Shown in pieces: positions 33,551 through 42,472 of a DNA stretch of 64,000 nt. The stretch's first letter is position 1. Each line of letters starts with the position of its first letter. The stretch comes from Desulfosarcina widdelii (GTDB lineage Bacteria > Desulfobacterota > Desulfobacteria > Desulfobacterales > Desulfosarcinaceae): assembly GCF_009688965.1 (NCBI RefSeq), contig NZ_AP021875.1, positions 5,022,001 through 5,086,000 on the forward strand, written 5' to 3'. Made by a program: the position numbers and the translations under genes. The notes beneath the pieces were generated by a model, which saw only the letters and a list, made by a program, of their open reading frames with translations, was not told where the DNA came from and did no database searches.

Positions 33551-34105
33551 CTACTGTTCCGGCAGTTCTCTATGACTGATTTTCCGCCACAGCGCGTCGT
33601 CGATCTGGTTAAAACGAAATATGGTTTGGCCGCCATGACGTTTTGTAAAGGCGTCCAACTGACCGGCATCGCCCAAGGCGATGATGGCCGGCCCCATGGG
33701 GCCCACCACATCGGAGCCGGAAATCCAGGTGGCCTTGCGGGCGTCGATGGGTTTGCCGGAGAAGTAGTCCAGGACCATCAGGCGGTCAATGGCCGCTTTT
33801 TCTTTCCCTAAATAGGCCTTCGGCCGCAGCCATGCGCGCAGCAGACAGCCGTTGCTGCAAAAATAATAGGTCTCTCCGCTTTTCAGCGTAATGGCGGCGG
33901 CCGACCGGGGCCGCCGGGCGGGAAACATGGCGCAGACCGGGCAGCGGTCGGACGCGCTGAGGTTCAGTGACCCTTCGGAAGCTAAGGGGCGCAATGCCGG
34001 TGCCGGCCCGCTTTCAGCGCCGTATATCGTGGCGGCGGTCAGCATCAGTGCGAGTATTGAGAAAATGGCCGTCATCATGCGATCAGGTCGCAGAGAAAAG
34101 GGCAA
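33551..34105 (-). CDS. nosL: NosL-like copper-binding periplasmic protein
   Basis: TTG start at 34105, supported by a perfect AAAGGAGG six bases upstream; 184 residues. An N-terminal hydrophobic signal (AIFSILALMLTAATIYGAESG) without a clear lipobox, then the NosL core: DRCPVCAMFPARRPRSAA, ETYYFCSNGCLLRAWL, VLDYFSGKPIDARKATWI and GPMGPAIIALGD. In NosL a Cys-x2-Cys/Met region binds Cu(I) for nitrous-oxide reductase maturation. No nosZ, nosD, nosF or nosY is visible here; instead the gene heads an ABC operon upstream of alternative complex III and cbb3 oxidase, suggesting copper delivery to the oxidase. Confidence 0.8.
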   Translation of the reverse strand: MPFSLRPDRMMTAIFSILALMLTAATIYGAESGPAPALRPLASEGSLNLSASDRCPVCAMFPARRPRSAAAITLKSGETYYFCSNGCLLRAWLRPKAYLGKEKAAIDRLMVLDYFSGKPIDARKATWISGSDVVGPMGPAIIALGDAGQLDAFTKRHGGQTIFRFNQIDDALWRKISHRELPEQ

Positions 34106-34254
34106 ACCGAACCTCCTTTGGGGCGACTTGTGAAAATCGTTTGGGTCGAGCAGCCAGAAGAGAATGTCAATTTAGATGGTTTTATGCCAAACTGCAAGGG
34201 AGACGTGACAAAGACAAGTCCAAGACTTCGTTTTACATTTTCGGGAAAGGATCC

Positions 34255-34950
34255 ATGCCGATATCATCGACTGAACTGACGGCCCTGTTCATGCTGGGGC
34301 TTTTGGGCACCGGCCATTGCATCGGCATGTGCGGCCCGTTGATTGTGGCGCTGCCCGGACAGGCTGGACGCTTTTCGGCCCACCTGGCCTACCATGCCGG
34401 CCGACTGATCACCTACACCCTGATTGGCGCCCTGATGGGGGGCTTGGGCAGCGGCTTGATTCGTCTGGCTTCGGTACTTGGCAGGGACCCCATGGTCTGG
34501 ATGGCCAGGACGCAGATGGGAATCGGCCTTCTGGCGGGACTTTTCCTTTTGTTTTTCGGTCTCTCCCGGCTGGGTTTCGTTGCCGAGCCCAACTGGCTGG
34601 CGGTGGCCAACCCTGCCGCTATGCCCGGTTGGCGGGGCCTGATGGGCCGGGTTGCCGACCGGCGCAGCAACGGGGATCTTTTTCTCATGGGATTGATCCT
34701 GGGGGGGCTGCCCTGCGGTCTTTCCTATGCCGCATTCGCCAAGTCCCTGTCCGCCGGGGGAACGTTGGCCGGAGCGGCGATGGCCCTGGTTTTCGGTCTC
34801 GGCACCCTGCCGGGCCTTCTGGCTGTCGGTGCCGGGGCCGCAGCTCTTTTAAGGCGTTATCGACGGCAGGCCGACCTGCTGGCCGGACTCATCATGATAG
34901 GCATGGCAGCCTTGCTGCTGGTAAACGTGATCACGGCCTTCGGCAAATGA
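34255..34950 (+). CDS. TauE/SafE-like membrane protein with DsbD-like cysteines
   Basis: Start ATG 34255 has AAAGGA just upstream; 231 residues, six to seven membrane helices. Two conserved segments stand out, GTGHCIGMCGPL in helix one and GGLPCGLSYAAFAKSL in the second half, typical of the sulfite-exporter TauE/SafE-related proteins commonly found next to cbb3 oxidase assembly genes. They resemble the transmembrane domain of DsbD and may transfer electrons or metal across the membrane. It is divergent from the nosL operon, with about 150 bases between. Confidence 0.82.
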   Translation: MPISSTELTALFMLGLLGTGHCIGMCGPLIVALPGQAGRFSAHLAYHAGRLITYTLIGALMGGLGSGLIRLASVLGRDPMVWMARTQMGIGLLAGLFLLFFGLSRLGFVAEPNWLAVANPAAMPGWRGLMGRVADRRSNGDLFLMGLILGGLPCGLSYAAFAKSLSAGGTLAGAAMALVFGLGTLPGLLAVGAGAAALLRRYRRQADLLAGLIMIGMAALLLVNVITAFGK

Positions 34951-34957
34951 AAATCAT

Positions 34958-34985
34958 TTGTTGAAGCCCTCCAATTTTTTATGAT
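34958..34985 (+). promoter_or_regulatory. Possible promoter of the Fe-alcohol dehydrogenase gene
   Basis: TTGTTG (34958-34963) and TATGAT (34980-34985) are spaced by 16 bases, ending about 78 bases before the ATG. The -10 is good (five of six) but the -35 matches only three of six. Confidence 0.35.
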
Positions 34986-35062
34986 ACTTTAATTACAATG
35001 TTTTTTTGTAGCCTGCTGCCAGCCGTTTGAAAATTGGAACGTTTGCCACAGGAGCCGATTGT

Positions 35063-36229
35063 ATGGATTCGTCTACGCTTCTGAACCTGAGAAAATTCCT
35101 GGTGCCGGAAATCGTCTACGGCCCCGGTGCGCTCGGGCTGGCTGGCCGTCATGTTGCGAATTTCGGTGCGACCCAGGTGCTGATCGTAACCGATCCGGGA
35201 GTCGTCGCTGCCGGGTGGACGGGAAAAGTTGAGGCCAGCCTGAAGGAAGCCGGCATTGCTTACCGGGTTTTCAGTGGGGTTTCGTCCAATCCCAAGGATC
35301 ATGAGGTCATGGCGGGGGCAGAGATCTGCCGCCGCCAGAGCTGCGATCTGATTCTGGCCGTGGGGGGTGGAAGCCCCATGGACTGCGCCAAGGGGATCGG
35401 CGTCATGGTGGGCAATCCAGGCCATGTCGTCGATTTCGAAGGTGTGGATGCCGTCCCCAGTCCGGGCCCGCCCCTGATCTTCATCCCCACGACAGCGGGA
35501 TCGTCGGCCGATGTTTCCCAGTTCGCCATCATCACCGACACGAAACGGGGAGGCAAGATTGCCATCATCAGCAAGATGGTGATTCCCGATATCGCCCTGG
35601 TCGATCCCGAAACCACGCTGACCATGCCGGCGGATCTGACGGCCGCCACCGGAATGGATGCCTTGTGCCACGCCTTTGAGGCCTATGTATCTACGGCCGC
35701 CTCGCCGCTAACCGACATGGCCGCCAGGCAGGCCGTCCGGTTGGTCTTCGATAATCTGGGAGGAGCTTACCGGGAACCGGCCAACATGATGTTCAGGGAG
35801 AACATGATGATGGCCAGCCTCATGGCCGGTCTGGCCTTTTCCAATGCCAGCCTGGGACTGGTCCATGCCATGGCCCACAGTTTGGGCGGAGTAAAGGATT
35901 TAAACCATGGAGAGTGCAATGCGCTCTTATTGGAAAAGGTGGTGCGCTTCAATTTTCCAGCCGCAGCCGATAAATACATTCAGCTTGCCGGGGCCATGGG
36001 GTTGGTAGCCAGCGATCAGCAACCCGAAAAAGCCGTCGCGGCGATTGTGGATCGGATTGCCTCTTTGCGCAGCAGCCTGGGGATCACGCAACGGCTTCTG
36101 GATATGGGTGTGGCTTCAACCGAATTGCCCCAACTGGCCGGGTTCGCATTTCATGATCCCTGCCTGGCGACCAACCCGCGCCAGGCCCGACCCGATGAGA
36201 TCGCCTCGATTTATCGAGAAATCTATTAA
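35063..36229 (+). CDS. Iron-containing alcohol dehydrogenase
   Basis: Start ATG 35063, with ACAGGAG ten bases upstream; 388 residues. Group III (Fe-ADH) features: VPEIVYGPGALGLAG, VGGGSPMDCAKGIGVM (NAD-binding), PLIFIPTTAGSSADVSQFAII, MPADLTAATGMDALCHAFEAYVST (metal His) and GLVHAMAHSLGG with LNHGECNALLL (metal His residues). The enzyme interconverts an alcohol and aldehyde with NAD(P). Substrate is unclear; relatives act on butanol, 1,3-propanediol, lactaldehyde or 4-hydroxybutyrate. It is followed 58 bases later by a hybrid histidine kinase. Confidence 0.93.
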   Translation: MDSSTLLNLRKFLVPEIVYGPGALGLAGRHVANFGATQVLIVTDPGVVAAGWTGKVEASLKEAGIAYRVFSGVSSNPKDHEVMAGAEICRRQSCDLILAVGGGSPMDCAKGIGVMVGNPGHVVDFEGVDAVPSPGPPLIFIPTTAGSSADVSQFAIITDTKRGGKIAIISKMVIPDIALVDPETTLTMPADLTAATGMDALCHAFEAYVSTAASPLTDMAARQAVRLVFDNLGGAYREPANMMFRENMMMASLMAGLAFSNASLGLVHAMAHSLGGVKDLNHGECNALLLEKVVRFNFPAAADKYIQLAGAMGLVASDQQPEKAVAAIVDRIASLRSSLGITQRLLDMGVASTELPQLAGFAFHDPCLATNPRQARPDEIASIYREIY

Positions 36230-36286
36230 ACCCGAACGAAGCTTCGAGAACAAAACCAAAGTTCTCGGCAGCCGGCTCAAACGATC

Positions 36287-38302
36287 ATGTGCAAATCCGA
36301 CCAGACGGCTAAATCCAAACAGGCCCGTGAGAAATTTCTAGGCCTGAGCCTGGAATCCACCCGCAAGAGCTACTACCCCCAGCTACAGGCCCAATTGTCC
36401 GCCCTGCGTGAAAATGAACGGCGGTTGCGCCTTTTGACCGACAACCTGCCGGCCCGTATTTCTTACGTCGATGCAGATCGGCGGTTCCAGTTTGTGAACC
36501 GCGAATATGAACGGGTCTTGGGACTCAGCCGAAACGCCATTGTCGGCCGCCATCTGCGTGATGTCCTGGGAGAAGACCACTACGGCAAGATAGAGAAACA
36601 GGTCCATAACGTACTGGCGGGAAATCATGTCCGTTTCGAGGTAATGCTGTCCGAAAAGGACAAAGGTACCATCTGGCTTGAGGCCAACTATGTACCCTAT
36701 TTGGCAGAAGATGGCATAGTGCTCGGCTTTTACGGTCTTACCCATGACCTGACCGAACGCAAACGGGCGGAGAACGCGCTGCGGGAAAGCGAGGCCAAAA
36801 ACAGAGAATTGGTTCAGCACGCGCCTGCCGGCATCTGCGAGTTCGACCTCGAGAAGCGAGGTTTTACCAGCGTGAACGAGGTCATGTGCAAGTATACCGG
36901 CTACAGCGAAGATGAATTTTTATCCCTCGATCCCAACATACTGCTGACCGATGAGAGTAAAAGCACCCTTGATCGGATGATCGCAGACGTGTTGGCGGGT
37001 GACCGCCGCCCGGCTCCCGCCGAATTTTCGTTCCGATGCAAAGACGGCCGAATCATCCGTGTCCTGGTCCATGCCCGGTTTTTTTTCGAAGGCGCCCTTC
37101 CCAAGCGGGCCATGGCGGTGGCCCATGACGTGACGGCCCTCCGGGAAGCCGAGGAGGCTAGAAAGCAACTGGAAGCCACGCTTCAGCGGACCCAGAAACT
37201 GGAATCTCTGGGAACCCTGGCCGGTGGGATCGCCCACGATTTCAACAACCTCCTCATGGGCATCCAGGGCAATGCCTCCCTGGCCCTGATGGAAAACGAT
37301 CCGGGATCTTCGGACCACAAACATCTGAAAAACATCGAAACCTACGTCCAGCGGGGCGTCGGTCTGACCCGCCAGTTGCTGGGATTGACCAGGGGCGGTA
37401 AATACGAAGTCAAACCAACCGATTTGAAAAAGCTGATCGCCAACGGTGCGGATATGTTCGGGCGCACAAAAAAGGAGATTCAGATCGAACTGGCCGTGGA
37501 GGAGGATTTGTGGTCGGCGGAAGTGGATCGCGGGCAAATCGATCAGGTTCTGCTCAACCTGTACATCAACGCTTCGCATGCGATGCCAAGGGGCGGGCGT
37601 TTGACCATCGGTGCTCGCAACGTGCGCCTTGCGGAAGACGTTGCGGCCGCTTACGGCATCCAACCGGGCAGGTACGTCCGTGTTTCCGTGACGGATACGG
37701 GCACGGGCATCGATCCTGCGGTCCGCAAGAAGATTTTCGATCCTTTTTTTACCACCAAAGAAGTCGGCAAGGGCAGCGGGCTCGGATTGGCGTCCGCCTT
37801 CGGCATCCTCAAGAACCATAACGGCGCCATCGATGTTGACAGCGAACCGGCTTGCGGCAGCACATTCTTCTTCTATCTTCCCATTTCACAGAAAAGCGCC
37901 CGAAAAGAAACCAAACGGTACGAAACGCTGGCTTCGGGGCATGGGACCGTACTGCTGGTTGACGACGAATCCATGGTGCTGGATGTGGGCGAAAAACTGC
38001 TCAAAAAGATCGGCTACACGGTCCTCACCGCTAGTTCGGGAGAGTCCGCCCTGGACATTTATGCACAAAACGCGGATCGGATCGACCTGGTGATTCTGGA
38101 TATAATCATGCCGCAGATGGACGGCGGCGAAGTCTTCGATCGATTGAAAACCATCAATCCCGATGTCGCGGTGCTGCTGGCCAGCGGATACAGCATCGAC
38201 GGCCAGGCCGAGAGTATTATGGCCCGGGGTTGTCGTTCCTTTATCCAAAAACCCTTTACGATCGTCGAGTTGTCCAAACGGTTGCGGGAGGTGCTTGGCT
38301 AA
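36287..38302 (+). CDS. Cytoplasmic PAS hybrid sensor histidine kinase
   Basis: 671 residues without a membrane helix. Domains: PAS at about 45-165 (LLTDNLPARISYVDADRRFQFVN), PAS at about 170-295 (ELVQHAPAGICEFDLEKRGF), HisKA with His317 in GGIAHDFNNLL, HATPase with VTDTGTGID and GSGLGLASAFGIL, and a C-terminal receiver with VLLVDDESM and Asp605 in LDIIMPQMDG. This family phosphorylates its own receiver and passes phosphate onward. No obvious ribosome-binding site precedes the ATG, so an alternative start a little downstream is possible. It converges on the isomerase gene with four bases between the stops. Confidence 0.9.
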   Translation: MCKSDQTAKSKQAREKFLGLSLESTRKSYYPQLQAQLSALRENERRLRLLTDNLPARISYVDADRRFQFVNREYERVLGLSRNAIVGRHLRDVLGEDHYGKIEKQVHNVLAGNHVRFEVMLSEKDKGTIWLEANYVPYLAEDGIVLGFYGLTHDLTERKRAENALRESEAKNRELVQHAPAGICEFDLEKRGFTSVNEVMCKYTGYSEDEFLSLDPNILLTDESKSTLDRMIADVLAGDRRPAPAEFSFRCKDGRIIRVLVHARFFFEGALPKRAMAVAHDVTALREAEEARKQLEATLQRTQKLESLGTLAGGIAHDFNNLLMGIQGNASLALMENDPGSSDHKHLKNIETYVQRGVGLTRQLLGLTRGGKYEVKPTDLKKLIANGADMFGRTKKEIQIELAVEEDLWSAEVDRGQIDQVLLNLYINASHAMPRGGRLTIGARNVRLAEDVAAAYGIQPGRYVRVSVTDTGTGIDPAVRKKIFDPFFTTKEVGKGSGLGLASAFGILKNHNGAIDVDSEPACGSTFFFYLPISQKSARKETKRYETLASGHGTVLLVDDESMVLDVGEKLLKKIGYTVLTASSGESALDIYAQNADRIDLVILDIIMPQMDGGEVFDRLKTINPDVAVLLASGYSIDGQAESIMARGCRSFIQKPFTIVELSKRLREVLG

Positions 38303-38306
38303 TCGG

Positions 38307-39152
38307 CTAGGATGTCAACCCCGACTCCTGCATCATGGGCAGCAGGTGCGCCAGGCTTTCCCGGCCGGCTTCCTCGGGACGGTCGGTATAGGGGTAAAGT
38401 TCCAGGCTCATGTCGTGGCTGTATCCCAGCCGCTGCATGGCGTCGAAAACCGATGGAAAATCGATGGCGCCCAAGCCGGCGATGAGGTGATTGTGTTCGC
38501 GGGTAGGGGCGATGTCCTCGATGTGAATGTGGCCCACCCAGGGAAAGAGTTCTTCGAAGGCGGCCGCCGGATCTTCGCCGGCACAGAAAAAGTGGCCGAT
38601 GTCGAAGTTGACGCCGACAACGGAGGACTGGATGGCTGCCACGAAAGGTTTGATCTCCGAGGTGCGTTCCATGAGCAGGTCCGGCTCGGGTTCGACGAGC
38701 AGCCGGACGCCCAGTTCCTCGGCCCTGGGAATGACCTGATCCATGCCCCGGTGAAACAGGCGCAAGGCTTCCTGCCGGGTCATGCCGGCGGGCAGGGGAC
38801 CGCCCGGCGGGATCGAGATATTGCCGCATCCGATAAATGCGGCGATATCCAGGCAGGCCAGGGTGTGGTCCACGCGGATATTCCGGCGGTCTTCCTCCGG
38901 TTCGATCCAGGAAGGCAGATAGGTGTCGCCCACGGCAAAAAGGGTGAAGCTGTTCAGGTTCGTGGGTTTCAGCCCGTTTTTCTCAAGGTTGGCCTTGACC
39001 GTTTTCAATCTCTCGTCGTCATACTCCGGGGGATAGAGATGGGGCTGGTCGCACATGATCTCGACGCCCTTGAAACCCAGCCGGGCGATGCGGTCGAATG
39101 AATCCAGCAGCGAGAATTTCACGAAGGCGTTGGTGCTGTAACCAAAAACCAT
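38307..39152 (-). CDS. Sugar phosphate isomerase/epimerase (TIM-barrel)
   Basis: 281 residues; AAAGGATG lies five bases before the ATG. Xylose-isomerase-like (AP endonuclease family 2) barrel: MVFGYSTNAFVKFSLLDSFDRIARLGFKGVEIM, LLVEPEPDLLM (metal Glu), VGVNFDIGHFFCAGE (Asp-x-x-His) and GHIHIEDIAPTREHNHL. Exact substrate cannot be told; relatives act on inosose, tagatose or hydroxypyruvate. It follows the inositol-phosphate synthase with 72 bases between, hinting at an inositol-related role. The gap holds a hairpin GGCGTAT-AGA-ATACGCC (on this strand). Confidence 0.82.
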   Translation of the reverse strand: MVFGYSTNAFVKFSLLDSFDRIARLGFKGVEIMCDQPHLYPPEYDDERLKTVKANLEKNGLKPTNLNSFTLFAVGDTYLPSWIEPEEDRRNIRVDHTLACLDIAAFIGCGNISIPPGGPLPAGMTRQEALRLFHRGMDQVIPRAEELGVRLLVEPEPDLLMERTSEIKPFVAAIQSSVVGVNFDIGHFFCAGEDPAAAFEELFPWVGHIHIEDIAPTREHNHLIAGLGAIDFPSVFDAMQRLGYSHDMSLELYPYTDRPEEAGRESLAHLLPMMQESGLTS

Positions 39153-39224
39153 TCAAACATCCTTTCTATTCGGCGTATTCTATACGCCTTGTAATGCAAA
39201 GACATATAGCGAAATGAAAAATGG

Positions 39225-40409
39225 TTAACCCTTAACGGCTCCGTTGATGCGTGTTTCGATGCGGATCTCCAGATTTTTCAGGGCCGCCAACTGCTCTTCG
39301 AAGGTTAACGGGACGTTGCCCCCCACCGGTTTTTTAAAATAAAAGCCCAGGTCGGAAACCGGACCGCCGATTCCTGCCGCTTGCAGGGCCGCCGCCCAGC
39401 GGGCCAGATCCAGGGCCATGGGGGCGGCCAGGATGGAGTCCCGGCCCTGGAGGTTGAGGCGCAGGCTCATGGGCAGGCCAAAGATGCCGGCGATGTCGAT
39501 GACGTCCCAGGCTTCCTTGGCATCGCCTCGGGGCGGGTAGTAGTCGATGTGCACCTTATGGGTGGACCGTCCGTGACGTTCGCCCACCGGATACCCGAGA
39601 ATGTCGTCCAGAAGACGGGTTTTGTTGTTCAGCTTGCCGCAGGCGTTGTCCGGGTCCATCAGGTTGAGACCGTCGGCGTTGCCCAGAATGTTGAGGCTGT
39701 ACCAGCCGTCCACATAAAGTCCACGCGCCTTGAGAGCCGAGGCCAGCACCACCTTGAAATAGGTCTGGCCGGTCTTGCCGTCGCGTCCGGCGATGGGCAC
39801 GCTCTTCTCGTTGGCCAGGCTGCAGATGACCGGCAGTTCCACGGAGTTGGGGGTGAAGTTGACCACGGGGATGCCGACGTCGATGGCGGCAGCGACATAG
39901 GCCAGATCCGGAAGGACGGCTTCGGCGTCTTCGGCCAAGAGGGCTTTCAGGTCCGGGTAGCGGTCCGGCTCGGCCACGTCGCAGGCCGCCGGCAGCAGGT
40001 TGATCAATACCGGTCGGCTTTCCGGAAAACGGTTGCGGCAGCGGCCGATATCGTCGCCAATTTGCTTTGCCTGGTCACCGATGGATCCTTTGGCGGCCGG
40101 AGCGGTGAAGACGGTCATCTCTTCCAGACGGTCCACGTGGGGCCGATATACGTCCTCGGGCAGCACACCGTGGCGGGAAATGGCATCGGAGACGGTTTCG
40201 TCTGAACAATCCCATCCGGCCATGGCTACCGACGGAACGTCGCCCATAAAGGCGAACCTGTTGCCGGTGGTAAGCCCCGGTAGGATCAGTTGCGGGTCGT
40301 TTTGCATGGCCGCGATGGAGGCGGCCAGGGTGCTGCCGATTGCGCCTTTGGCTCCTGCCACCAGCAGCAGCAATTCGGGATGCGTTTCCAGCTTTCTTAC
40401 CATGGACAT
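39225..40409 (-). CDS. ino1: myo-Inositol-1-phosphate synthase family protein
   Basis: Start ATG 40409 with AAGGAA upstream; 394 residues. NAD-binding LLLLVAGAKGAIGSTLAAS at the N-terminus, then NFTPNSVELP, the catalytic region IAGRDGKTGQTYFKVVLA, SLNILGNADGLNL, and THKVHIDYYPPRGDAKEAWDVI. These correspond to the MIPS motifs. MIPS converts glucose-6-phosphate to inositol-1-phosphate for phosphatidylinositol or inositol-based osmolytes. It forms a leftward pair with the TIM-barrel gene. A ferritin-like gene precedes it by 49 bases. Confidence 0.82.
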   Translation of the reverse strand: MSMVRKLETHPELLLLVAGAKGAIGSTLAASIAAMQNDPQLILPGLTTGNRFAFMGDVPSVAMAGWDCSDETVSDAISRHGVLPEDVYRPHVDRLEEMTVFTAPAAKGSIGDQAKQIGDDIGRCRNRFPESRPVLINLLPAACDVAEPDRYPDLKALLAEDAEAVLPDLAYVAAAIDVGIPVVNFTPNSVELPVICSLANEKSVPIAGRDGKTGQTYFKVVLASALKARGLYVDGWYSLNILGNADGLNLMDPDNACGKLNNKTRLLDDILGYPVGERHGRSTHKVHIDYYPPRGDAKEAWDVIDIAGIFGLPMSLRLNLQGRDSILAAPMALDLARWAAALQAAGIGGPVSDLGFYFKKPVGGNVPLTFEEQLAALKNLEIRIETRINGAVKG

Positions 40410-40458
40410 CAATATTCCTTATTCCGTAAGCGTTTCAAAAACCAACATTGAATGCAAC

Positions 40459-40920
40459 TCAGGGAGAAGAGAGCAGTGCCTTGAACTGGGCGATGTGCTT
40501 TTTCTCCTCGGCAACAATCTGGTCCAGATTTGCGGCGATGGTCGGGTCGTCGACGAAGGTCCTGAGGATGTTGTAAAAGGCGATGGTGTCCTCTTCGAAG
40601 CCGATGAAGGTGCGGATCATTTCGTCGGGGTTGGCGATGGCCTCGAAATCCACCTCCTGCAGGGAAAAGGCCTGCTCCCGGACCACGTCTTCGGCCAGGG
40701 CTTTGCTCATTTCCGCCAGCAGGTGGTCGTCCTCGCCCTTGGAAAGTCGATCTCTCAATTCGGCGAACCAGCGGCCATGGTGCCGCTCTTCCCGGGCGAT
40801 CCATTCCAGCAGCGATTTCAGATCCTCATTTTCCGTATGCCCGCGGGCATCCCGGTAGGTTTTCTCACCGTTGCTTTCCAGCCGGATGGCGATATCGAGG
40901 ATATCCTGGGCGGTAAACAT
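40459..40920 (-). CDS. Ferritin-like/rubrerythrin-family protein
   Basis: ATG 40920 preceded by GGGAG; 153 residues, all helical. Two pairs of diiron-ligand helices are visible: RLESNGEKTYRDA with REERHHGRWF, and FEEDTIAFYNILR with AEEKKHIAQF, fitting the E, ExxH, E, ExxH set. No rubredoxin tail is present. Such proteins reduce peroxide or store iron, a common need in anaerobes facing oxygen. It lies upstream of the inositol synthase on the same strand. Confidence 0.85.
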   Translation of the reverse strand: MFTAQDILDIAIRLESNGEKTYRDARGHTENEDLKSLLEWIAREERHHGRWFAELRDRLSKGEDDHLLAEMSKALAEDVVREQAFSLQEVDFEAIANPDEMIRTFIGFEEDTIAFYNILRTFVDDPTIAANLDQIVAEEKKHIAQFKALLSSP

Positions 40921-41295
40921 GGGCGCTCCCAATCGTATAAAGTCAACATCAATGTTCAGACCGGGACAGGTGTAATAGATTCCCGGCTAAGGATCAACCC
41001 AGTTTTGACGGTTCCGAAAAAAGTTAAGAATGTCATCTATACATCTTTCCGGCAGAGTTGCCGGGCGCAACACTATCCATTTATTTCAATTTTAATACGT
41101 GACCGCAACCGGGGGTTGCAGCCTTTCAAATGTATTCAGCTATTCACGTTTCGATCAATTCCGGTGTGTTGGAATTCACCCTGGACAAAAACGTCATCGC
41201 TTCGTTATTGTTATAGTAATAAAATACTATTTAACAGTACCAGCGACAAAAGTATATGAGAGACCCCCACCTCAAACACAAGGAGTGACGACAAC
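40921..41295. other. Non-coding region between divergent genes
   Basis: About 375 bases between the ferritin-like gene and the CBS gene. No convincing gene. Near its right end ATAGTA and TACTAT (41213-41230) form a perfect 6-bp inverted repeat in AT-rich sequence, about 65 bases before the CBS start; this may be a promoter/operator area. The ribosome-binding AAGGAG of the CBS gene lies at 41280-41285. Confidence 0.45.
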
Positions 41296-41847
41296 ATGGA
41301 AAAAATGAAAGTGCTGGACCTCATGGTCACGAAGGATCGATTCCCAAAGATATCCGACGACACAACTTTTTTCGATGCGCTTGTCACCCTGGAAAAGGCA
41401 CAGGAAAAATATCTGGCCGGGAAAGCCGAGCAGAGAATTCTGCTTGTCGAAGATGAGCACGGAAAGATTGTCTCCAAAATATCACCCATCGATCTGATGC
41501 GGGGGCTTGAAAAACAGTACGAGCAGATCAACCTGGGTGAAATTATACGGCGGTCCGGACTTACCTATATCTGGACGGCCATGCAGAAAGACTACCGGCT
41601 GTGGGAAGACCCGTTCAACGATCTTTGCCGCAAAGCCATCGAGGTAAAAATACGAAACTTCATCAAGGCACCGGGTGAAGGCCAGATTGTCGGAGCTGAA
41701 GATGCTCTTGCCAAATGCTTCCACCTTTTTGTTATGAACCGCCACGACTCGCTTTTCGTTGTCGAGGACGATGAAATTATCGGCCTGCTGCGGTTTTCGG
41801 ATGTGTACAAAAAGGTTTCGAAGATTATGAAGGCCTGCGCCTTATAA
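41296..41847 (+). CDS. CBS-domain protein
   Basis: 183 residues. Two CBS motifs flank an unusual middle insertion: first VLDLMVTKDRFPKISDDTTFFDAL with ILLVEDEHGKIVSKISPIDLMRGL (about 5-70), then GEGQIVGAEDALAKCFHLFVMNRHDSLFVVEDDEIIGLLRFSDVYKKV at the C-terminus. CBS pairs bind adenylates or SAM and regulate partner proteins. The middle segment (about 75-120, with YIWTAMQKDYRLWEDPFNDLC) has no domain I recognise. It stands alone, with a good ribosome-binding site. Confidence 0.82.
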   Translation: MEKMKVLDLMVTKDRFPKISDDTTFFDALVTLEKAQEKYLAGKAEQRILLVEDEHGKIVSKISPIDLMRGLEKQYEQINLGEIIRRSGLTYIWTAMQKDYRLWEDPFNDLCRKAIEVKIRNFIKAPGEGQIVGAEDALAKCFHLFVMNRHDSLFVVEDDEIIGLLRFSDVYKKVSKIMKACAL

Positions 41848-41896
41848 TTCGTTTTTATCAATCGGCTGGCGGCTGAATCGCAGACCCATAAAGAAT

Positions 41897-42472
41897 CTAT
41901 GCTGTTCCAGCGACGGCCGATGCGCCCGCCTCGAGGGCCCGGATAGCGTTCTGTAGCAGTTGGACCTTCCCCTTGAGTCGGGTTTTCAAAACTGCAGCGA
42001 CATCGTCCACATCGCAGTGCAGCCAGCCCTTAACAAAATTCGTTTCGGATATCCGGCGGAGCGTGAACCCCAGCATCAGCAGGTTCAGGGTTTTGGGGTC
42101 GTCCATCTGCCGGGCCAACCGGTCCGCGTCGAGAAAAAAGAGTCGTCCGGTTGCCGCAGCCTCCATGGGTGCGGGGCTGTTGACAGTCGCCCAGCCGTTT
42201 TTTTTGAGGTAGCCTCCATGTTGGGAGAGGTTTTCGGCTTTCAGGGCGATGAGACCGTCGGCCTGGCCGGGATTGATCAGCGGGCTGCTGAATTCCCCTA
42301 CCTTGAGATGGGAGATCACCGTGCCGCCGCGCTGGGCCATGCCGTGGGTTTCGGAAGTAAACACCGGCAGCCCCTTGGCGATGGCCGCCTCGGCCAGCAG
42401 GCGGGTGACAAACAGCACCCCCTGGCCGCCCACGCCGCTGATGACAATCTGGTTTCGGGGTTTGTCTTTCAT
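41897..42472 (-). CDS. iorB: Indolepyruvate:ferredoxin oxidoreductase beta subunit
   Basis: 191 residues from ATG 42472, overlapping the iorA stop (TAATG). GVGGQGVLFVTRLLAEAA at the start and SETHGMAQRGGTVISHLKVG are hallmark IorB/gamma-domain segments. With IorA it oxidatively decarboxylates arylpyruvates (indolepyruvate, phenylpyruvate) to aryl-acetyl-CoA and reduces ferredoxin. It fits aromatic amino-acid degradation with the PaaK and Liv genes at 52.7-59.1 kb. Confidence 0.93.
   Translation of the reverse strand: MKDKPRNQIVISGVGGQGVLFVTRLLAEAAIAKGLPVFTSETHGMAQRGGTVISHLKVGEFSSPLINPGQADGLIALKAENLSQHGGYLKKNGWATVNSPAPMEAAATGRLFFLDADRLARQMDDPKTLNLLMLGFTLRRISETNFVKGWLHCDVDDVAAVLKTRLKGKVQLLQNAIRALEAGASAVAGTA

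Noticed and set aside
33551..34105. Considered as evidence of nitrous-oxide reduction
   Set aside because: No nosZ, nosD, nosF or nosY is present in the window, so a denitrification role is not supported.
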